54,431 nt of DNA from Eikenella sp. (GCA_030528345.1 JAUMZB010000009.1:1-54431); one strand, 5' to 3'; shown: positions 35,642 to 46,223, counted from the first letter of the stretch. Numbers and translations are program-made. The notes: generated by a model not told the origin, from the sequence alone.

Positions 35642-37534
35642 TTATTCGCCGCTCAGATAAGAACTCTGTTTCAGGGCGCGGCAGAAAGCGGCGGCATAAG
35701 TGTCGCGCTGATCCGACGGCAGTTTGGCCCAACGGATTTTTTCCTCGAAACGGTTGATCACTTCCTGCGGCTGCAAATGCACGTAACGCAGCATGTCCTC
35801 CACCGTATCGTGGGCCTCGGTGCCGCCGAAGACCACGCTGCCGTCATCCTGCACATACACATTTACCGAATCGGTGTCGCCGAACAGATTGTGCATATCG
35901 CCCAAAATCTCCTGGTACGCGCCCACCATAAACACGCCCAGCACATAAGGCTCGCCCGCGGCCGGCACATGCACGGCCATACTGGATTCGATGCTTTGGC
36001 GGTCGACATACTGGCCGACTTTGCCGTCCGAATCGCAAGTCAAATCCTGCAACACGGCGCGGCGGGTGGGCCGCTCGTTCAGGCGGTGAACCGGCATGAT
36101 GGGCAGCACCTGGCCGATGGCCCAGGTGTCGGGCAGACTTTGGAACACGCTGAAGTTACAGAAATATTTATCGGCCAATTTGTCGGTCAAGTCGTCGTAC
36201 ACCTGGCGCTGGCTGCGGCCGCCGCCCTGCAGCTGCTGCCGCAAGCGGCGGCACAGCACGGCATACAGCTGTTCGGCCAGGGCTTTTTCCTGCAGGCCGA
36301 CTTTGCCTTCCAAATAGTATTCGTTCACATCGGCCAGATAATGCGAAATGCGGTAATAGGTTTCCGTTACCATTTCGCTGTCGGTATCGCCTTGCAGGAT
36401 TTCCAGCAGTTTGCGGGCGGGGAAACTCAAGGCTTCGGGGTCGGCAACGGCCGGAATCTGGTCGGGCAGGGTTTCCACATCGGTCACATTCATCACCAGC
36501 ACGGCATGGTGGGCGGTGAGCGCGCGGCCGCTTTCGCTGAAAATATGCGGGTGCGGCAGGCCGTGTGCGTCGCAGAATTCACCCAGCATCGAGACGATGG
36601 TGTGGGAATATTCGCCGATGTCGTAGTTGATGGAGCTGGCATTGCGCGAATGGGTGCCGTCGTAGTCCACACCCAGGCCGCCGCCGACATCGACATAATC
36701 CAAAGGCAGCCCCAAGGCGCGCAGTTCGCCGAAATAGCGCACCGCTTCTTTGAAGCCGATGCGGTAGTCGGCAATATTGGAAATCTGCGAACCCATGTGG
36801 AAGTGCATCAGGCGCACGCAGTCGCCCAAGCCGGCGGCCTTCAGTTTTTCCGCCGCCGAGATAATCTGCGCCGCCGACAGGCCGAACTTGCCTTTTTCGC
36901 CGCCGGTATCCGCCCACTTGCTGGAGGCCAGCGAGGAAAGCCGCACGCGCAGGCCGATATTGGCGCGCACGCCGAGCTTAGCCGATTCTTCAATCACCAA
37001 GTCCACTTCGGCTTCTTTTTCGATCACGATGAACACTTCGTGTCCCAGCCGCTGCCCCATCAGAGCCAGGCGGATGAACTCGCGGTCTTTGTAGCCGTTG
37101 CACACGATCACTCCGCCTTTGGGCGCAAACGCCAGCACAATCATCAACTCTGGTTTGCTGCCGGCCTCCAAGCCGATCGACACCGCTTCGCTTTTGGGCA
37201 CGATGATGTTTTTGACCACACTTTCCTGCTGGTTGACCTTAATCGGATAAATCGCCGTGTAGCGGCCTTGGTAATTGAGTTTCTCCACCGACTCGTTAAA
37301 CGCGGCGCACAGCTGCAGCACCCGGTCTTGCAGAATATCGGGGAAGCGGAACAGCATGGGCAAATCCTGCCCGCGCTCCTGTAATTCCGACACCAGGCGG
37401 TAGAGGCCGATTTCGGTGCCGGCTTCGGGGTTCGGCCGCACCGTCACTTCGCCGTTTTCGCCGATAAAGAAATAGCCGCCGCCCCAATGTTTGATGCCGT
37501 ACAGGGCGGCGCTGTCGCTGATGCTCCAAGTCAT
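35642..37534 (-). CDS. speA: Biosynthetic arginine decarboxylase SpeA
   Basis: PLP enzyme converting arginine to agmatine and CO2, the entry to putrescine and spermidine synthesis. The 630-residue protein is of the alanine-racemase-fold type. PLP lysine is K99 in YPIKVNQQ; other marks are [63 protein letters not shown] and [16 protein letters not shown] region ([13 protein letters not shown]). Agmatinase (speB) is not adjacent. The upstream gap to lldD contains an uptake-sequence hairpin that separates the two same-direction genes. Confidence 0.95.
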   Translation of the reverse strand: MTWSISDSAALYGIKHWGGGYFFIGENGEVTVRPNPEAGTEIGLYRLVSELQERGQDLPMLFRFPDILQDRVLQLCAAFNESVEKLNYQGRYTAIYPIKVNQQESVVKNIIVPKSEAVSIGLEAGSKPELMIVLAFAPKGGVIVCNGYKDREFIRLALMGQRLGHEVFIVIEKEAEVDLVIEESAKLGVRANIGLRVRLSSLASSKWADTGGEKGKFGLSAAQIISAAEKLKAAGLGDCVRLMHFHMGSQISNIADYRIGFKEAVRYFGELRALGLPLDYVDVGGGLGVDYDGTHSRNASSINYDIGEYSHTIVSMLGEFCDAHGLPHPHIFSESGRALTAHHAVLVMNVTDVETLPDQIPAVADPEALSFPARKLLEILQGDTDSEMVTETYYRISHYLADVNEYYLEGKVGLQEKALAEQLYAVLCRRLRQQLQGGGRSQRQVYDDLTDKLADKYFCNFSVFQSLPDTWAIGQVLPIMPVHRLNERPTRRAVLQDLTCDSDGKVGQYVDRQSIESSMAVHVPAAGEPYVLGVFMVGAYQEILGDMHNLFGDTDSVNVYVQDDGSVVFGGTEAHDTVEDMLRYVHLQPQEVINRFEEKIRWAKLPSDQRDTYAAAFCRALKQSSYLSGE

Positions 37535-37631
37535 GTTCGGTTCCCCTCTCTGTGGTGGATGGTGTAGGCCGGCCGCTTTCAGGCCGCCTTTATTGTGTGA
37601 TGGCCGATACTTTGCCGGCAGCGTGTAAAGA

Positions 37632-37681
37632 AGGCTACCTGAACAGCCCTGCGGATACGCCGCTTGGCTGTTCAGGTAGCC
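37632..37681 (-). terminator. Uptake-sequence hairpin behind lldD
   Basis: AGGCTACCTGAACAGCC (37632-37648) pairs with GGCTGTTCAGGTAGCC (37666-37681): pairing extends 4 bases beyond the uptake sequence. It lies just behind the lldD stop on the minus strand. Confidence 0.65.
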
Positions 37682-37702
37682 CGGATGGCATCAGGCACAC
37701 GG

Positions 37703-38860
37703 TCAGTAAGTGCCTTTTACCAGAATGTCGCTGGTGACATCGTGGATGTTGCGGTGGCCGGTGAAGGCCATGGTGATGTCCATTTCTTTATACAGAATTT
37801 CCAACGCGCGGGTGACGCCGGCTTCGCCGTAGGCGCCCAAGCCGTAAATATAGGCACGGCCCACCATCACGCCGCGCGCACCCAGCGCCCAAGCGCGCAG
37901 AATGTCTTGGCCGCTGCGGATGCCGCCGTCCAGCCACACCTCTATATCGGAACCCACCGCGCCCACTACGTCGGGCAGGGCACGGATGGAAGAAGGTGCG
38001 CCGTCCAACTGGCGGCCGCCGTGGTTGGACACCACAATCGCATCGGCACCGCTCTTCACTGCGGCTTCGGCATCTTCCGGCTCCATGATGCCTTTGATGA
38101 TGAGCTTGCCGCCCCATTCGTCTTTGATGCGCGCCACATCGTCCCAACTCAGGCTGGGGTCGAATTGTTCGGCGGTCCAAGACGACAGCGAGCTCAAATC
38201 GCTCACGCCCTTGGCGTGGCCGGCGATGTTGCGGAAAGTGCGGCGTTCGGTGTTCAGCATGCCCAAGCACCATTCGGGCTTGGTAGCCAGATTGATGAGG
38301 TTGCGGATGGTGGGTTTGGGCGGCGCGGACATGCCGTTTTTGATGTCTTTGTGGCGCTGGCCCAACACCTGCAAATCGGCCGTCAGCACCAGAGCGGAAC
38401 ACCGGGCTTCTTTGGCGCGGCGGATCAGGTTGCTCATGAAATCGCGGTCGCGCATCACATACAACTGGAACCAGAACGGATCCGGGCTGTTGCCGGCCAC
38501 GTCTTCGATGGAACAGATGCTCATGGTAGACAAGGTAAACGGCACACCGAATTTGGCCGCCGCCCGCGCCGCAAGAATTTCGCCGTCGGCGTGCTGCATG
38601 CCGGTCAGCCCCACCGGCGCCAAGGCCAACGGCATTTTTACGTCCTGCCCGATCATCTTGGTGGCCAGACTGCGGCCTTCCATATCCACCAGCACTTTCT
38701 GACGGAACAAAATATCTTTGAAATCGTCGCTATTGGCGCGGTAAGTGGATTCGGTCCAAGAGCCGGTGTCGGCATAGTCGTAAAACATTTTCGGCACTTT
38801 ACGGCGGGCAACGCGCTGCAAATCCGCAATGCAGGTCATCTTGCTTAAATCGGGTTTCAT
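37703..38860 (-). CDS. lldD: L-lactate dehydrogenase (FMN, quinone-dependent) LldD
   Basis: Membrane-associated flavoenzyme oxidising L-lactate to pyruvate with electrons going to the quinone pool; lactate is a major carbon source for host-associated Neisseriaceae. The 385-residue protein shows the FMN-dependent alpha-hydroxyacid dehydrogenase pattern: FYDYADTGSWTE, PLALAPVGLTGMQHADGE, FQLYVMRDRDF, LIIKGIMEPEDAEAAV and the active-site VVSNHGGRQLDGAPSS with catalytic histidine, followed by VWLDGGIRSGQDILRAWALGARGVMVGR. Start chosen at MKPDLSKMTC, the upstream 14 codons being unlike relatives. Divergent from rimP. Confidence 0.95.
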   Translation of the reverse strand: MKPDLSKMTCIADLQRVARRKVPKMFYDYADTGSWTESTYRANSDDFKDILFRQKVLVDMEGRSLATKMIGQDVKMPLALAPVGLTGMQHADGEILAARAAAKFGVPFTLSTMSICSIEDVAGNSPDPFWFQLYVMRDRDFMSNLIRRAKEARCSALVLTADLQVLGQRHKDIKNGMSAPPKPTIRNLINLATKPEWCLGMLNTERRTFRNIAGHAKGVSDLSSLSSWTAEQFDPSLSWDDVARIKDEWGGKLIIKGIMEPEDAEAAVKSGADAIVVSNHGGRQLDGAPSSIRALPDVVGAVGSDIEVWLDGGIRSGQDILRAWALGARGVMVGRAYIYGLGAYGEAGVTRALEILYKEMDITMAFTGHRNIHDVTSDILVKGTY

Positions 38861-39022
38861 GGGCAACACTCTGTATTTTCTGTGATAATCGAAACAGCGC
38901 AATGCTTTGCGCCTGCTTGCTCTTGTTTGAAGTGTGCGTATTATGCCGACAAAACGGCGGTTTGTGCATTAGATAAATCAATCAGTATCGGCCGTCGCCG
39001 AAGGCGCGCAAACACGCCGCAT

Positions 39023-39051
39023 TTGCCATCTTTTTTCAGATGCGTTAGAAT
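39023..39051 (+). promoter_or_regulatory. Promoter of the rimP-nusA-infB operon
   Basis: TTGCCA (39023-39028) and TAGAAT (39046-39051) are 17 bases apart, predicting a transcript start near 39058, about 70 bases before rimP. The -35 has four of six and the -10 five of six consensus bases. Confidence 0.65.
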
Positions 39052-39085
39052 CACGCCGTTTTTCAGTTATTTAACCGTAAATGAG

Positions 39086-39109
39086 AAATGGCCCCGCGGC
39101 CATTTTTTT
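39086..39109 (+). terminator. Terminator-like hairpin in the rimP leader (candidate attenuator)
   Basis: AAATGGCC, loop CCGC and GGCCATTT form an 8-bp stem followed directly by T residues, the form of an intrinsic terminator. It lies downstream of the operon promoter and ends 17 bases before the rimP ATG, so polymerase must pass it to transcribe rimP-nusA-infB. In E. coli this operon is controlled by NusA feedback on leader termination; a comparable role here is inferred. Confidence 0.6.
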
Positions 39110-39126
39110 GTTTTCGACGGAGCAAA

Positions 39127-39558
39127 ATGGACATCCAGAGCATTCTCGACACCACCCTGCCCGGCTTGGGCTACGAACTGGTGGACTTCGAACTCACCGC
39201 CCAAGGCGATTTGCGCGTGTTTATCGACAAAGCAGGCGGCATCACCGTAGAAGACTGCGCCACCGTCAGCAACCACCTCAGCCGCGTATTCATGGTGGAA
39301 GACGTAGATTACAAGCGCTTGGAAATCTCCAGCCCCGGCCTCGACCGCCCGCTGAAGAAAGCCGCCGACTTCGTGCGCTTTTCAGGTAGCCTGGCCAAAG
39401 TGAAAACCCGCCTGCCGATAGAAGGCCAGAAAAACTTCATCGGCCGCATCGAGGGCTGCGCCGACGACGCCGTTACCCTCAACTGCGACGGCAAAAACAT
39501 TGCCATCCGGCTGGCCGATATCGACCGCGCCCGCCTGAAACCCGAATTCAAATTTTAA
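39127..39558 (+). CDS. rimP: Ribosome maturation factor RimP
   Basis: Needed for assembly of the 30S subunit. The 143-residue protein has [17 protein letters not shown] at the start, [51 protein letters not shown] (the S-S-P-G-L-D-R-P hallmark) and an SH3-like C-terminal half. GGAG lies 5 bases before the ATG. Residues 85-90 (FSGSLA) are encoded by an internal uptake sequence, at a surface loop position between the two domains. First gene of the rimP-nusA-infB operon; 32 bases to nusA. Confidence 0.95.
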   Translation: MDIQSILDTTLPGLGYELVDFELTAQGDLRVFIDKAGGITVEDCATVSNHLSRVFMVEDVDYKRLEISSPGLDRPLKKAADFVRFSGSLAKVKTRLPIEGQKNFIGRIEGCADDAVTLNCDGKNIAIRLADIDRARLKPEFKF

Positions 39559-39590
39559 AAACAACCGACCAATCAGGAGAGTTCATCCCA

Positions 39591-41087
39591 ATGAGCCGCG
39601 AAATGTTGCAACTGGCCGAAGCCCTGGCCAGCGAGAAAAACGTAGACACCGAAGTGGTTTTTGAAGCCTTGGAATTCGCGCTGTCTGTGGCCGCCAAAAA
39701 GAAAGCCGACCGCGAGCACATGGATGTGCGCGTGGAAATCGACCGCCACACCGGAGAATACAGCACCTTCCGCCGCTGGCTGATTGTGGCCGACGAGGAC
39801 TACACCTACCCCGATACCCAAAAAACCATCGAGGAAATTCAGGAAGAAATCCCCGGCACCACCCTGCAAATCGGCGACTACCACGAAGAACAGCTGGAAA
39901 ACGTGGAGTTCGGCCGCCAAGCCGCGCAAACCGCCAAACAAATCATTCTGCAACGCATCCGCGATGCCGAACGCGAACAGATTCTGGAGGAATTTCTGGC
40001 TCGCCGCGAAGACATCGTGCTGGGCACCGTCAAACGGGTGGAGCGCCACGGCATCATCGTCGAGCTCGGACGCTTGGACGCCCTGATTCCGCGCGACCAA
40101 TGCATTCCGCGCGAAAACTTCCGCAACGGCGACCGCATCCGCGCCCTGTTTTTGCGCGTGGACGAGCAAGGCCCCAGCGGCCGCAAACAAGTCATCCTCA
40201 GCCGCACTTCGCGCGAGTTTCTGGTGAAACTGTTCGAACAGGAAGTGCCGGAAATCGAAGACGGCCTGCTGGAAATCAAAGAGGCCGCCCGCGACCCCGG
40301 CCACCGCGCCAAAATCGCCGTCAAATCCAACGACGCGCGCATCGATCCGCAAGGCACCTGCATCGGCGTGCGCGGTTCGCGCGTCAACGCCGTCACCAAC
40401 GAATTGGGCGGCGAACGCGTGGACGTGGTGCTGTGGTCGCCCGAAACCGCCCAGTTCGTCATCAACGCCCTCTCGCCCGCCGAAGTGAGCCGCATCCTGA
40501 TTGACGAAGACAACCACTCGGTAGACGTGATCGTGGCCGAAGACCAATTGGCGCTCGCCATCGGCCGCAGCGGCCAAAACGTGCGCCTGGCCGCCGATCT
40601 GACCGGCTGGCAGCTCAACATCATGACGGTGGAAGAAGCCGAAGAGCGCCACCAAGCCGAAGACGCCGAACTGCGCGCCCTGTTCGTGCAACATTTGAAC
40701 GTGGATGAAGACACCGCCGACCTGCTGGTGCAGGAAGGCTTTGCCGCCCTGGAAGAAGTGGCTTATGTGCCGGCGGCCGAACTGGCGGAAATCGGCTTCG
40801 ACGAAGCCACGGTAGACACCCTGCGCAGCCGCGCCCGCGATGCCATCCTCACCTTGGCCATCCTGTCGGAAGAAAAACTCGAAGACGTGGCCGAAGACCT
40901 GAAAACGCTGGCCGGCGTGGATCAGGACATGCTGCGTGATCTGGCCCAAGCCGGCATCACCACCCGCGACGATTTGGCCGAACTGTCTGTTGACGAGCTG
41001 ATCGAAATCACCGGCGTCAGCGACGAAGAGGCCAAAGCCGTGATCATGACCGCACGCGAACATTGGTTTAGCGAAGAACAACAATAA
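39591..41087 (+). CDS. nusA: Transcription termination/antitermination factor NusA
   Basis: Binds RNA polymerase, affects pausing, intrinsic termination and antitermination. The 498-residue protein contains the N-terminal polymerase-binding domain (1-125), S1 domain (about 135-200; [26 protein letters not shown]), KH1 and KH2 (about 200-350; [26 protein letters not shown] and [18 protein letters not shown]), and two C-terminal acidic helix-hairpin-helix repeats (about 355-425 and 435-495). This is the long, E. coli-like form. It starts 32 bases after rimP with AGGAGAG in front, and ends 11 bases before infB. Confidence 0.97.
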   Translation: MSREMLQLAEALASEKNVDTEVVFEALEFALSVAAKKKADREHMDVRVEIDRHTGEYSTFRRWLIVADEDYTYPDTQKTIEEIQEEIPGTTLQIGDYHEEQLENVEFGRQAAQTAKQIILQRIRDAEREQILEEFLARREDIVLGTVKRVERHGIIVELGRLDALIPRDQCIPRENFRNGDRIRALFLRVDEQGPSGRKQVILSRTSREFLVKLFEQEVPEIEDGLLEIKEAARDPGHRAKIAVKSNDARIDPQGTCIGVRGSRVNAVTNELGGERVDVVLWSPETAQFVINALSPAEVSRILIDEDNHSVDVIVAEDQLALAIGRSGQNVRLAADLTGWQLNIMTVEEAEERHQAEDAELRALFVQHLNVDEDTADLLVQEGFAALEEVAYVPAAELAEIGFDEATVDTLRSRARDAILTLAILSEEKLEDVAEDLKTLAGVDQDMLRDLAQAGITTRDDLAELSVDELIEITGVSDEEAKAVIMTAREHWFSEEQQ

Positions 41088-41098
41088 AGGAGGCACGC

Positions 41099-43867
41099 AT
41101 GAATCACAACACCGTACAACAATTTGCGGCCGAACTGAAAAAGTCCGTCCCCACCCTGCTGGAACAGCTGCAGGCCGCCGGAGTCAACAAACAAAGCGGT
41201 GCCGACACCGTCACCCCCGAAGACAAACAGCGGCTGCTGGCCTATCTGCGCCAACGCCACGACAGCGACGACAACGCACCCATCAGCGTCAGCCGCACCA
41301 AAAAAGAACGCAGCACCGTGGGCGGCGTGGCCGTAGAAACCCGCCGCCGCCGCCGCGTGGTGATTGCGCAGGAAGAGACGGGGCTTCAGGTAGCCCAAGC
41401 CAAAGCACAGGACGAAGCGGCGGCTCAGGCAGAAGAACAGGCGCAAGCCGAAGCGGAAGCGGCGGCTCAGGCTGCCGAACAGGCCGCCGCCGCACAGGCA
41501 GCCGCCGCCGAAACAGCGCCTGCAGCAGCACCGGCCCAAGCCCAAGCAGCTGCGGCGGAAACCGTTGCCGCCGAGCCTGCCCAAGAGGCGCAAGAGGCGG
41601 ATGCCGGCAAGGCCAAACCCCGCCGCAGCAAAAAAGAAAAAGCGCCGGCGGCGGTGCCGCAACCGGTGGAAGTGGTCAGTGCCGCCGAACAGGCTGCGCG
41701 CGACGAAGAAGCCCGCCGTGCCGAAGCCCTGCGCGCGCATCAGGAAGCCCTGTTGAAAGAAAAGCAGGCGCGTCAGGAACGCCAAGCCCGCCGCGAGGCG
41801 GCCAAGCTGCAGGCGCAACAGGAAGCCAAAGCGGCCAAAGAGCAAAAACAAACCGAACCGCGCAGCGCCAAACCCACGGAAAAAGCGCCGCTCTCCACCT
41901 CCGCCGGCACCGCTGCCGCCGGCAAACCGAAAAAAGACGAACGCCGCTCGCAACGCGATGACGACTTGCCGCGCGGCAAAGCCGCCAAAGGCAGAGGCGG
42001 CAAAGACAGCCGCGGCGGCCGTGACGACGACCGCGTACGCGGCGGCAAAAAAGGCAAAAAACTCAAGCTGGAACCCAACCAGCACGCCTTCCAAGCGCCC
42101 ACCGAACCGGTGGTACACGAAGTTTTGGTGCCGGAAACCATTACCGTGGCCGATTTGGCCCACAAAATGGCGGTAAAAGGCGTGGAAGTGGTGAAAACCC
42201 TGATGAAGATGGGCATGATGGTCACCATCAACCAATCGCTGGATCAGGAAACCGCCCTGATTGTGGTGGAGGAAATGGGCCACATCGGCAAACCTGCCGC
42301 CGCCGACGATCCGGAAGCCTTCTTGGAAGACGGTGCAGAACACGCCGAAGCCGAGCTGCTGCCGCGTCCGCCGGTGGTCACCGTGATGGGTCACGTCGAC
42401 CACGGTAAAACCTCGCTGCTCGACTACATCCGCCGCGCCAAAGTGGTGCAGGGCGAAGCCGGCGGCATCACCCAGCACATCGGCGCCTACCATGTGGAAA
42501 CCCCGCGCGGCGTGGTCACCTTCCTCGACACCCCCGGCCACGAAGCGTTTACCGCCATGCGTGCCCGCGGCGCACAGGCCACCGACATCGTGATTTTGGT
42601 GGTGGCCGCCGACGACGGTGTGATGCCGCAAACCATAGAAGCCATCGCCCATGCCAAAGCGGCCGGCGTGCCGATTGTGGTGGCGGTCAACAAAATCGAC
42701 AAAGACACCGCCAATCCCGAACGCATCCGCCAAGAGCTGACCCAGCACGAAGTGATTCCCGATGCCTGGGGCGGCACCACCCAATTCGTGGATGTATCCG
42801 CCAAGCAAGGCACCAACATCGATGCCCTGCTGGAAGCCGTGCTGCTGGAAGCCGAAGTGTTGGAACTGCAGGCGCCCGTGGAAGCCCCGGCCAAAGGCAT
42901 CATCGTAGAAGCCCGCCTCGACAAGGGCCGCGGCGCCGTGGCCACCCTGCTGGTACAGAGCGGCACGCTGAAAAAAGGCGACATGCTCCTGGCCGGCACC
43001 GCCTTCGGTAAAGTACGCGCCATGATGGACGAAAACGGCAAACCGATTACCGAAGCCGGCCCCTCAATTCCGGTGGAAATTCTCGGTCTCTCCGACGTAC
43101 CCAACGCCGGCGAAGACGCCATGGTCTTGGCCGACGAGAAAAAAGCCCGCGAAATCGCCCTGTTCCGCCAAGGCAAATACCGCGACGTACGTCTGGCCAA
43201 ACAGCAGGCCGCCAAGCTGGAAAACATGTTCAACCATATGGGCGAAGGCCAGGCGCAAAACCTGTCGGTCATCATCAAGGCCGACGTGCAGGGTTCTTAC
43301 GAAGCTTTGGCCGGCAGCCTGCAGAAGCTCTCCACCGACGAAGTCAAAGTCAGCGTGCTGCACAGCGGCGTGGGCGGCATCACCGAGAGCGATGTCAACT
43401 TGGCGATTGCCTCCGGTGCGTTTATCATCGGCTTCAACGTCCGTGCCGACGGTTCCGCCCGCAAGCTGGCCGAGAGCGAAGACGTGGAAATCCGCTACTA
43501 CAACATCATTTACGACGCCATCGACGATGTGAAAGCGGCCATGAGCGGCATGCTGGCGCCGGAGCAGAAAGAACAGCAAACCGGCACCGTGGAAATCCGC
43601 CAAGTCATCACCGTGTCCAAGGTGGGCAACATCGCCGGCTGTATGGTGACCGACGGCGTGGTGAAACGCGACTCCAAAGTCCGCCTCATCCGCAACAACG
43701 TGGTTGTCCACACCGGCGAGCTCGAATCGCTCAAGCGCTTCAAAGACGACGTCAAAGAAGTGCGCATGGGCTTCGAGTGCGGCCTGATGCTGAAAAACCA
43801 CAACGACATCATGGAAGGCGATGTGCTGGAAGTGTTCGACATCGTGGAAGTGGCCCGTTCCCTGTAA
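41099..43867 (+). CDS. infB: Translation initiation factor IF-2
   Basis: GTPase that brings initiator fMet-tRNA to the 30S subunit. The 922-residue protein has an IF2 N-terminal small domain (1-50), a long Ala/Glu/Gln/Arg-rich linker (about 95-340), a second IF2_N domain (about 348-395; [25 protein letters not shown]) and the catalytic part with [14 protein letters not shown] near 432, [15 protein letters not shown], then domains II to IV with [13 protein letters not shown] near 735. RBS AAAGGAGG lies 7 bases before ATG. An uptake sequence at about 41389 codes for QVA inside the linker. Confidence 0.97.
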   Translation: MNHNTVQQFAAELKKSVPTLLEQLQAAGVNKQSGADTVTPEDKQRLLAYLRQRHDSDDNAPISVSRTKKERSTVGGVAVETRRRRRVVIAQEETGLQVAQAKAQDEAAAQAEEQAQAEAEAAAQAAEQAAAAQAAAAETAPAAAPAQAQAAAAETVAAEPAQEAQEADAGKAKPRRSKKEKAPAAVPQPVEVVSAAEQAARDEEARRAEALRAHQEALLKEKQARQERQARREAAKLQAQQEAKAAKEQKQTEPRSAKPTEKAPLSTSAGTAAAGKPKKDERRSQRDDDLPRGKAAKGRGGKDSRGGRDDDRVRGGKKGKKLKLEPNQHAFQAPTEPVVHEVLVPETITVADLAHKMAVKGVEVVKTLMKMGMMVTINQSLDQETALIVVEEMGHIGKPAAADDPEAFLEDGAEHAEAELLPRPPVVTVMGHVDHGKTSLLDYIRRAKVVQGEAGGITQHIGAYHVETPRGVVTFLDTPGHEAFTAMRARGAQATDIVILVVAADDGVMPQTIEAIAHAKAAGVPIVVAVNKIDKDTANPERIRQELTQHEVIPDAWGGTTQFVDVSAKQGTNIDALLEAVLLEAEVLELQAPVEAPAKGIIVEARLDKGRGAVATLLVQSGTLKKGDMLLAGTAFGKVRAMMDENGKPITEAGPSIPVEILGLSDVPNAGEDAMVLADEKKAREIALFRQGKYRDVRLAKQQAAKLENMFNHMGEGQAQNLSVIIKADVQGSYEALAGSLQKLSTDEVKVSVLHSGVGGITESDVNLAIASGAFIIGFNVRADGSARKLAESEDVEIRYYNIIYDAIDDVKAAMSGMLAPEQKEQQTGTVEIRQVITVSKVGNIAGCMVTDGVVKRDSKVRLIRNNVVVHTGELESLKRFKDDVKEVRMGFECGLMLKNHNDIMEGDVLEVFDIVEVARSL

Positions 43868-43885
43868 CGCACCCCGCACCGCCAC

Positions 43886-43921
43886 AGGCTACCTGAACAG
43901 GCTGCCCCTTTCAGGTAGCCC
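43886..43921 (+). terminator. Uptake-sequence hairpin behind infB
   Basis: AGGCTACCTGAA and TTCAGGTAGCCCT with a 12-base loop, about 20 bases after the infB stop. It probably separates infB from the small genes that follow, or attenuates read-through. Confidence 0.6.
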
Positions 43922-44002
43922 TCCTGCCCGCCGGAGCAGGCTTTTCCCGAGCTCCACCTCTGCCGGCCAGCCGGCTGTGCCGTTTTCTCTAGGGGCGACG
44001 AC

Positions 44003-44335
44003 ATGAGCGACAAACACACCTATACTTTGGAAACCTTCACGCTGATCCGCGAAATCCGCCAGCGCGAAAACGCGCCCCCCCTCTTGGTGGCCACCTTGGT
44101 GCTGCCCGACAACTTCGTGCTGACCGAACGCATGCCGGTTCACCCCGTCGACCGGGAAAACGACATGAACGTCATCCGTTTTCTGGAAAAAGCCCTCGAC
44201 TTGAAACCCTATTTCAAAAGCCGCGGGTTTGAAGGCAAGCTGGCCGAATTCGACGCCATCCGCCTGCAAAGCCGCCGCCGGCAGTACGACGCCCTGATGG
44301 ACGCCTTAATCAGCCGCACCAACCAACTGAAATAA
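44003..44335 (+). CDS. Conserved-looking small protein of unknown function
   Basis: Soluble protein of 110 residues with a mixed strand/helix pattern: TYTLETFTLIREIRQRENAPPLLVATLVLPDNFVL at the start and a basic, helical C-terminus (QSRRRQYDALMDALISRTNQLK). No signal peptide, membrane helix or known motif. GGGGCGACGAC precedes the ATG and gives only a modest ribosome site. It ends 27 bases before another unknown gene and shares its orientation with infB and rbfA. I do not recognise a family. Confidence 0.65.
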   Translation: MSDKHTYTLETFTLIREIRQRENAPPLLVATLVLPDNFVLTERMPVHPVDRENDMNVIRFLEKALDLKPYFKSRGFEGKLAEFDAIRLQSRRRQYDALMDALISRTNQLK

Positions 44336-44362
44336 GGCCGCTTAACGGCTGGAAAGCACCCC

Positions 44363-44818
44363 ATGTCCCACGTATTCATTTCCCAACTGAAAGAAGGCGA
44401 CGCCTGCCTGGTGGAGAATCTGGCGGCAGACGGCCAGGAAATTTACTCCGAACATTTCATCGAGCCCGCCACCGTCAAATTCCTGTTCGGCAATTCCATC
44501 GTGGTGGAGTTCGACAATGCCGACAACCGCTTCCGCACCCCCACCATGTCGTTCAACTGCAGCGGCGTCATCGAAAAAATAAAAGCCAAGCCGGTGCACA
44601 TCCGCCTGTTGGCCGACGACGAAGACAACCGCGGCATCATCCGCCGTCACGAACGCTTCAAAGAAATGCAGCAATGCATCGCCGCCATCGGCGCCCTGCG
44701 CCTGGACCGCCAAAAGTTTCTGGCTCAAGAAGACAATGCCAGCCGCGAACTGCTGGCCCAAATGCAGGCGGTGGAAATGCTGCTGACCCAAATCTACGCC
44801 GCCGACGGCGACGCCTGA
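44363..44818 (+). CDS. Protein of unknown function between infB and rbfA
   Basis: Protein of 151 residues, cytoplasmic. The first ~75 residues have strand-rich segments (VKFLFGNSIVVEFDNADNRFRTPTMSFNCSGVIEKIKAKPVHI), the last ~65 are predominantly helical (RHERFKEMQQCIAAIGALRLDRQKFLAQEDNASRELLAQMQAVEMLLTQIYA). No catalytic motif is visible. It starts 27 bases after the 110-residue gene, probably in the same transcript, and 26 bases before rbfA. I do not know a family; its location suggests coexpression with translation factors. Confidence 0.65.
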   Translation: MSHVFISQLKEGDACLVENLAADGQEIYSEHFIEPATVKFLFGNSIVVEFDNADNRFRTPTMSFNCSGVIEKIKAKPVHIRLLADDEDNRGIIRRHERFKEMQQCIAAIGALRLDRQKFLAQEDNASRELLAQMQAVEMLLTQIYAADGDA

Positions 44819-44844
44819 CCCGAACATTTTATTCAAAGACCATC

Positions 44845-45216
44845 ATGGCAAAAGCAAACAAAGGATACGCACGGCAAGACCGCGTACAGGAACAGATCAT
44901 GCGCGAACTGGCCGAACTCACCCGCACCGGCCTCAAAGACCCGCGCGCCGGTTTCATCACCATCAACGAAGTGGCGCTGACCCGCGACTACAGCCACGCC
45001 ACCATCTACTACACCGTGCTCGACGACGCCACCCGCGAAGTCACCGCCGAAGCCCTGGCGCACGCCAAAGGCTATTTGCGCAGCGAGCTCTCCAAGCGCA
45101 TCAAGCTGTTCAAAACCCCCGAACTGCATTTCAAATACGACGAATCGCTGACCCGCGGCATGAGCCTCTCCCACCTTATCGAACAGGTGGCGGCCGAAAA
45201 ACCGGTAGAAGATTGA
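44845..45216 (+). CDS. rbfA: Ribosome-binding factor A
   Basis: Assembly factor for the 30S subunit, also needed for cold adaptation; binds near helix 1 of 16S rRNA. The 123-residue protein starts MAKANKGYARQDRVQEQIMRELAELTRTGLKDPR and shows the single KH-like fold sequence FITINEVALTRDYSHATIYYTVL and LRSELSKRIKLFKTPELHFKYDESLTRG. Longer in-frame starts are rejected because they overlap the previous gene. It is linked to infB as in many proteobacteria, although truB, the usual next gene, is absent and a terminator follows. Confidence 0.95.
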   Translation: MAKANKGYARQDRVQEQIMRELAELTRTGLKDPRAGFITINEVALTRDYSHATIYYTVLDDATREVTAEALAHAKGYLRSELSKRIKLFKTPELHFKYDESLTRGMSLSHLIEQVAAEKPVED

Positions 45217-45254
45217 GCCCGCACACCGCCCCCGGGGCGGTGTTTGCCCCACGT

Positions 45255-45294
45255 ACGGGCTACCTGAAGCCCGTTTTTCCCTTTTCAGGTAGCC
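45255..45294 (+). terminator. Terminator behind rbfA built on uptake sequences
   Basis: ACGGGC, loop TACCTGAA, GCCCGTTTTT is a compact intrinsic terminator; the loop and part of the stem come from GGGCTACCTGAA. A second uptake sequence in reverse (45283-45294) offers an alternative, longer stem. The two pairings exclude one another. Confidence 0.65.
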
Positions 45295-45314
45295 CCACCC
45301 CCTCAAAACACATC

Positions 45315-46223
45315 ATGAATCCCGCCCTGCAAAACGCCCTCGCCCAACTCAACCAACTGATTCTCGGCAAAGAGCCCGTCCTGCGCCAGATATTGGCCTG
45401 CATTCTGGCCGGCGGCCACCTGCTGCTGGAAGACGTGCCCGGCGTGGGCAAAACCACGCTGGCGCACGGTTTGGCCGGCGTACTCGGTTTAGGCTACCGC
45501 CGCGTCCAGTTCACCAACGACATGCTGCCGGCCGACCTCTTGGGCGTGAACGTGTTCCAACCTGCCGACGGCCGTTTCAAATTCCACCCCGGCCCGATTT
45601 TCCAGCACTTCCTACTGGCCGACGAAATCAACCGCGCCTCACCGAAAATGCAGTCCGCCCTACTGGAAGCGATGGAGGAAAAACAGGTGTCGGTGGACGG
45701 CAAAACCTATCGCCTGCCGCAGCCCTTTCTGGTGATTGCCACCCAAAACCCGGTGGAACAGCTCGGCACCTTCCCCCTGCCCGAATCCCAGCTCGACCGC
45801 TTCATGATGCGTTTATCGCTGGGCTATCCGGCGGCCGAAGCCGAACGCAGGCTGTATTGCCAAGGCGACCGCCGCCAGATGCTGCCGGCACTGAAAGCCG
45901 TGGCCGACCCCGCCACGCTGTTGCACTGGCAGGCACAAGCCGCGCGCACTACCTGCTCCCAACAGGCCGCCGACTATGTGTACCGTCTGGTGGCCGCCAC
46001 CCGCCAGCCCGGCCGTTTCGTGACCGGCCTCAGCCCCCGCGCCGGCTTGGCCGTGGTGGCCGCCGCCAAGGCCTGGGCCAGCCTGCACGGGCGCGACCAC
46101 GTTTTGCCCGAAGACGTCAAAGCCGTGTGGGTGCCGGTGGCCGGCCACCGCCTGCAAGCCCTGCAAGCGCAGTCCGTCTCCCACCTGCTGGAGGACATGC
46201 TGCGCCAGGTGGCCGTAACCTGA
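45315..46223 (+). CDS. MoxR-family AAA+ ATPase
   Basis: Protein of 302 residues of the MoxR group, chaperone-like ATPases often acting on complexes with von Willebrand proteins. The P-loop EDVPGVGKTT is at 39-48, Walker B region FLLADEINRASPKMQSALLEAMEEKQVSVDG near 105, sensor 1 VIATQNPVEQLGTFPLPESQLDRFMM, and lid domain TGLSPRAGLAVVAAAKAWASLHGRD. Start at MNPALQNALA; upstream coding extensions include the hairpin. Its stop overlaps the start of the DUF58 gene by one base (TGATG), so they are translationally coupled. Confidence 0.93.
   Translation: MNPALQNALAQLNQLILGKEPVLRQILACILAGGHLLLEDVPGVGKTTLAHGLAGVLGLGYRRVQFTNDMLPADLLGVNVFQPADGRFKFHPGPIFQHFLLADEINRASPKMQSALLEAMEEKQVSVDGKTYRLPQPFLVIATQNPVEQLGTFPLPESQLDRFMMRLSLGYPAAEAERRLYCQGDRRQMLPALKAVADPATLLHWQAQAARTTCSQQAADYVYRLVAATRQPGRFVTGLSPRAGLAVVAAAKAWASLHGRDHVLPEDVKAVWVPVAGHRLQALQAQSVSHLLEDMLRQVAVT

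Noticed and set aside
39081..39389. Possible leader peptide starting at the ATG inside the rimP leader
   Set aside because: No Shine-Dalgarno before this ATG and the frame is simply the +2 shadow of rimP.
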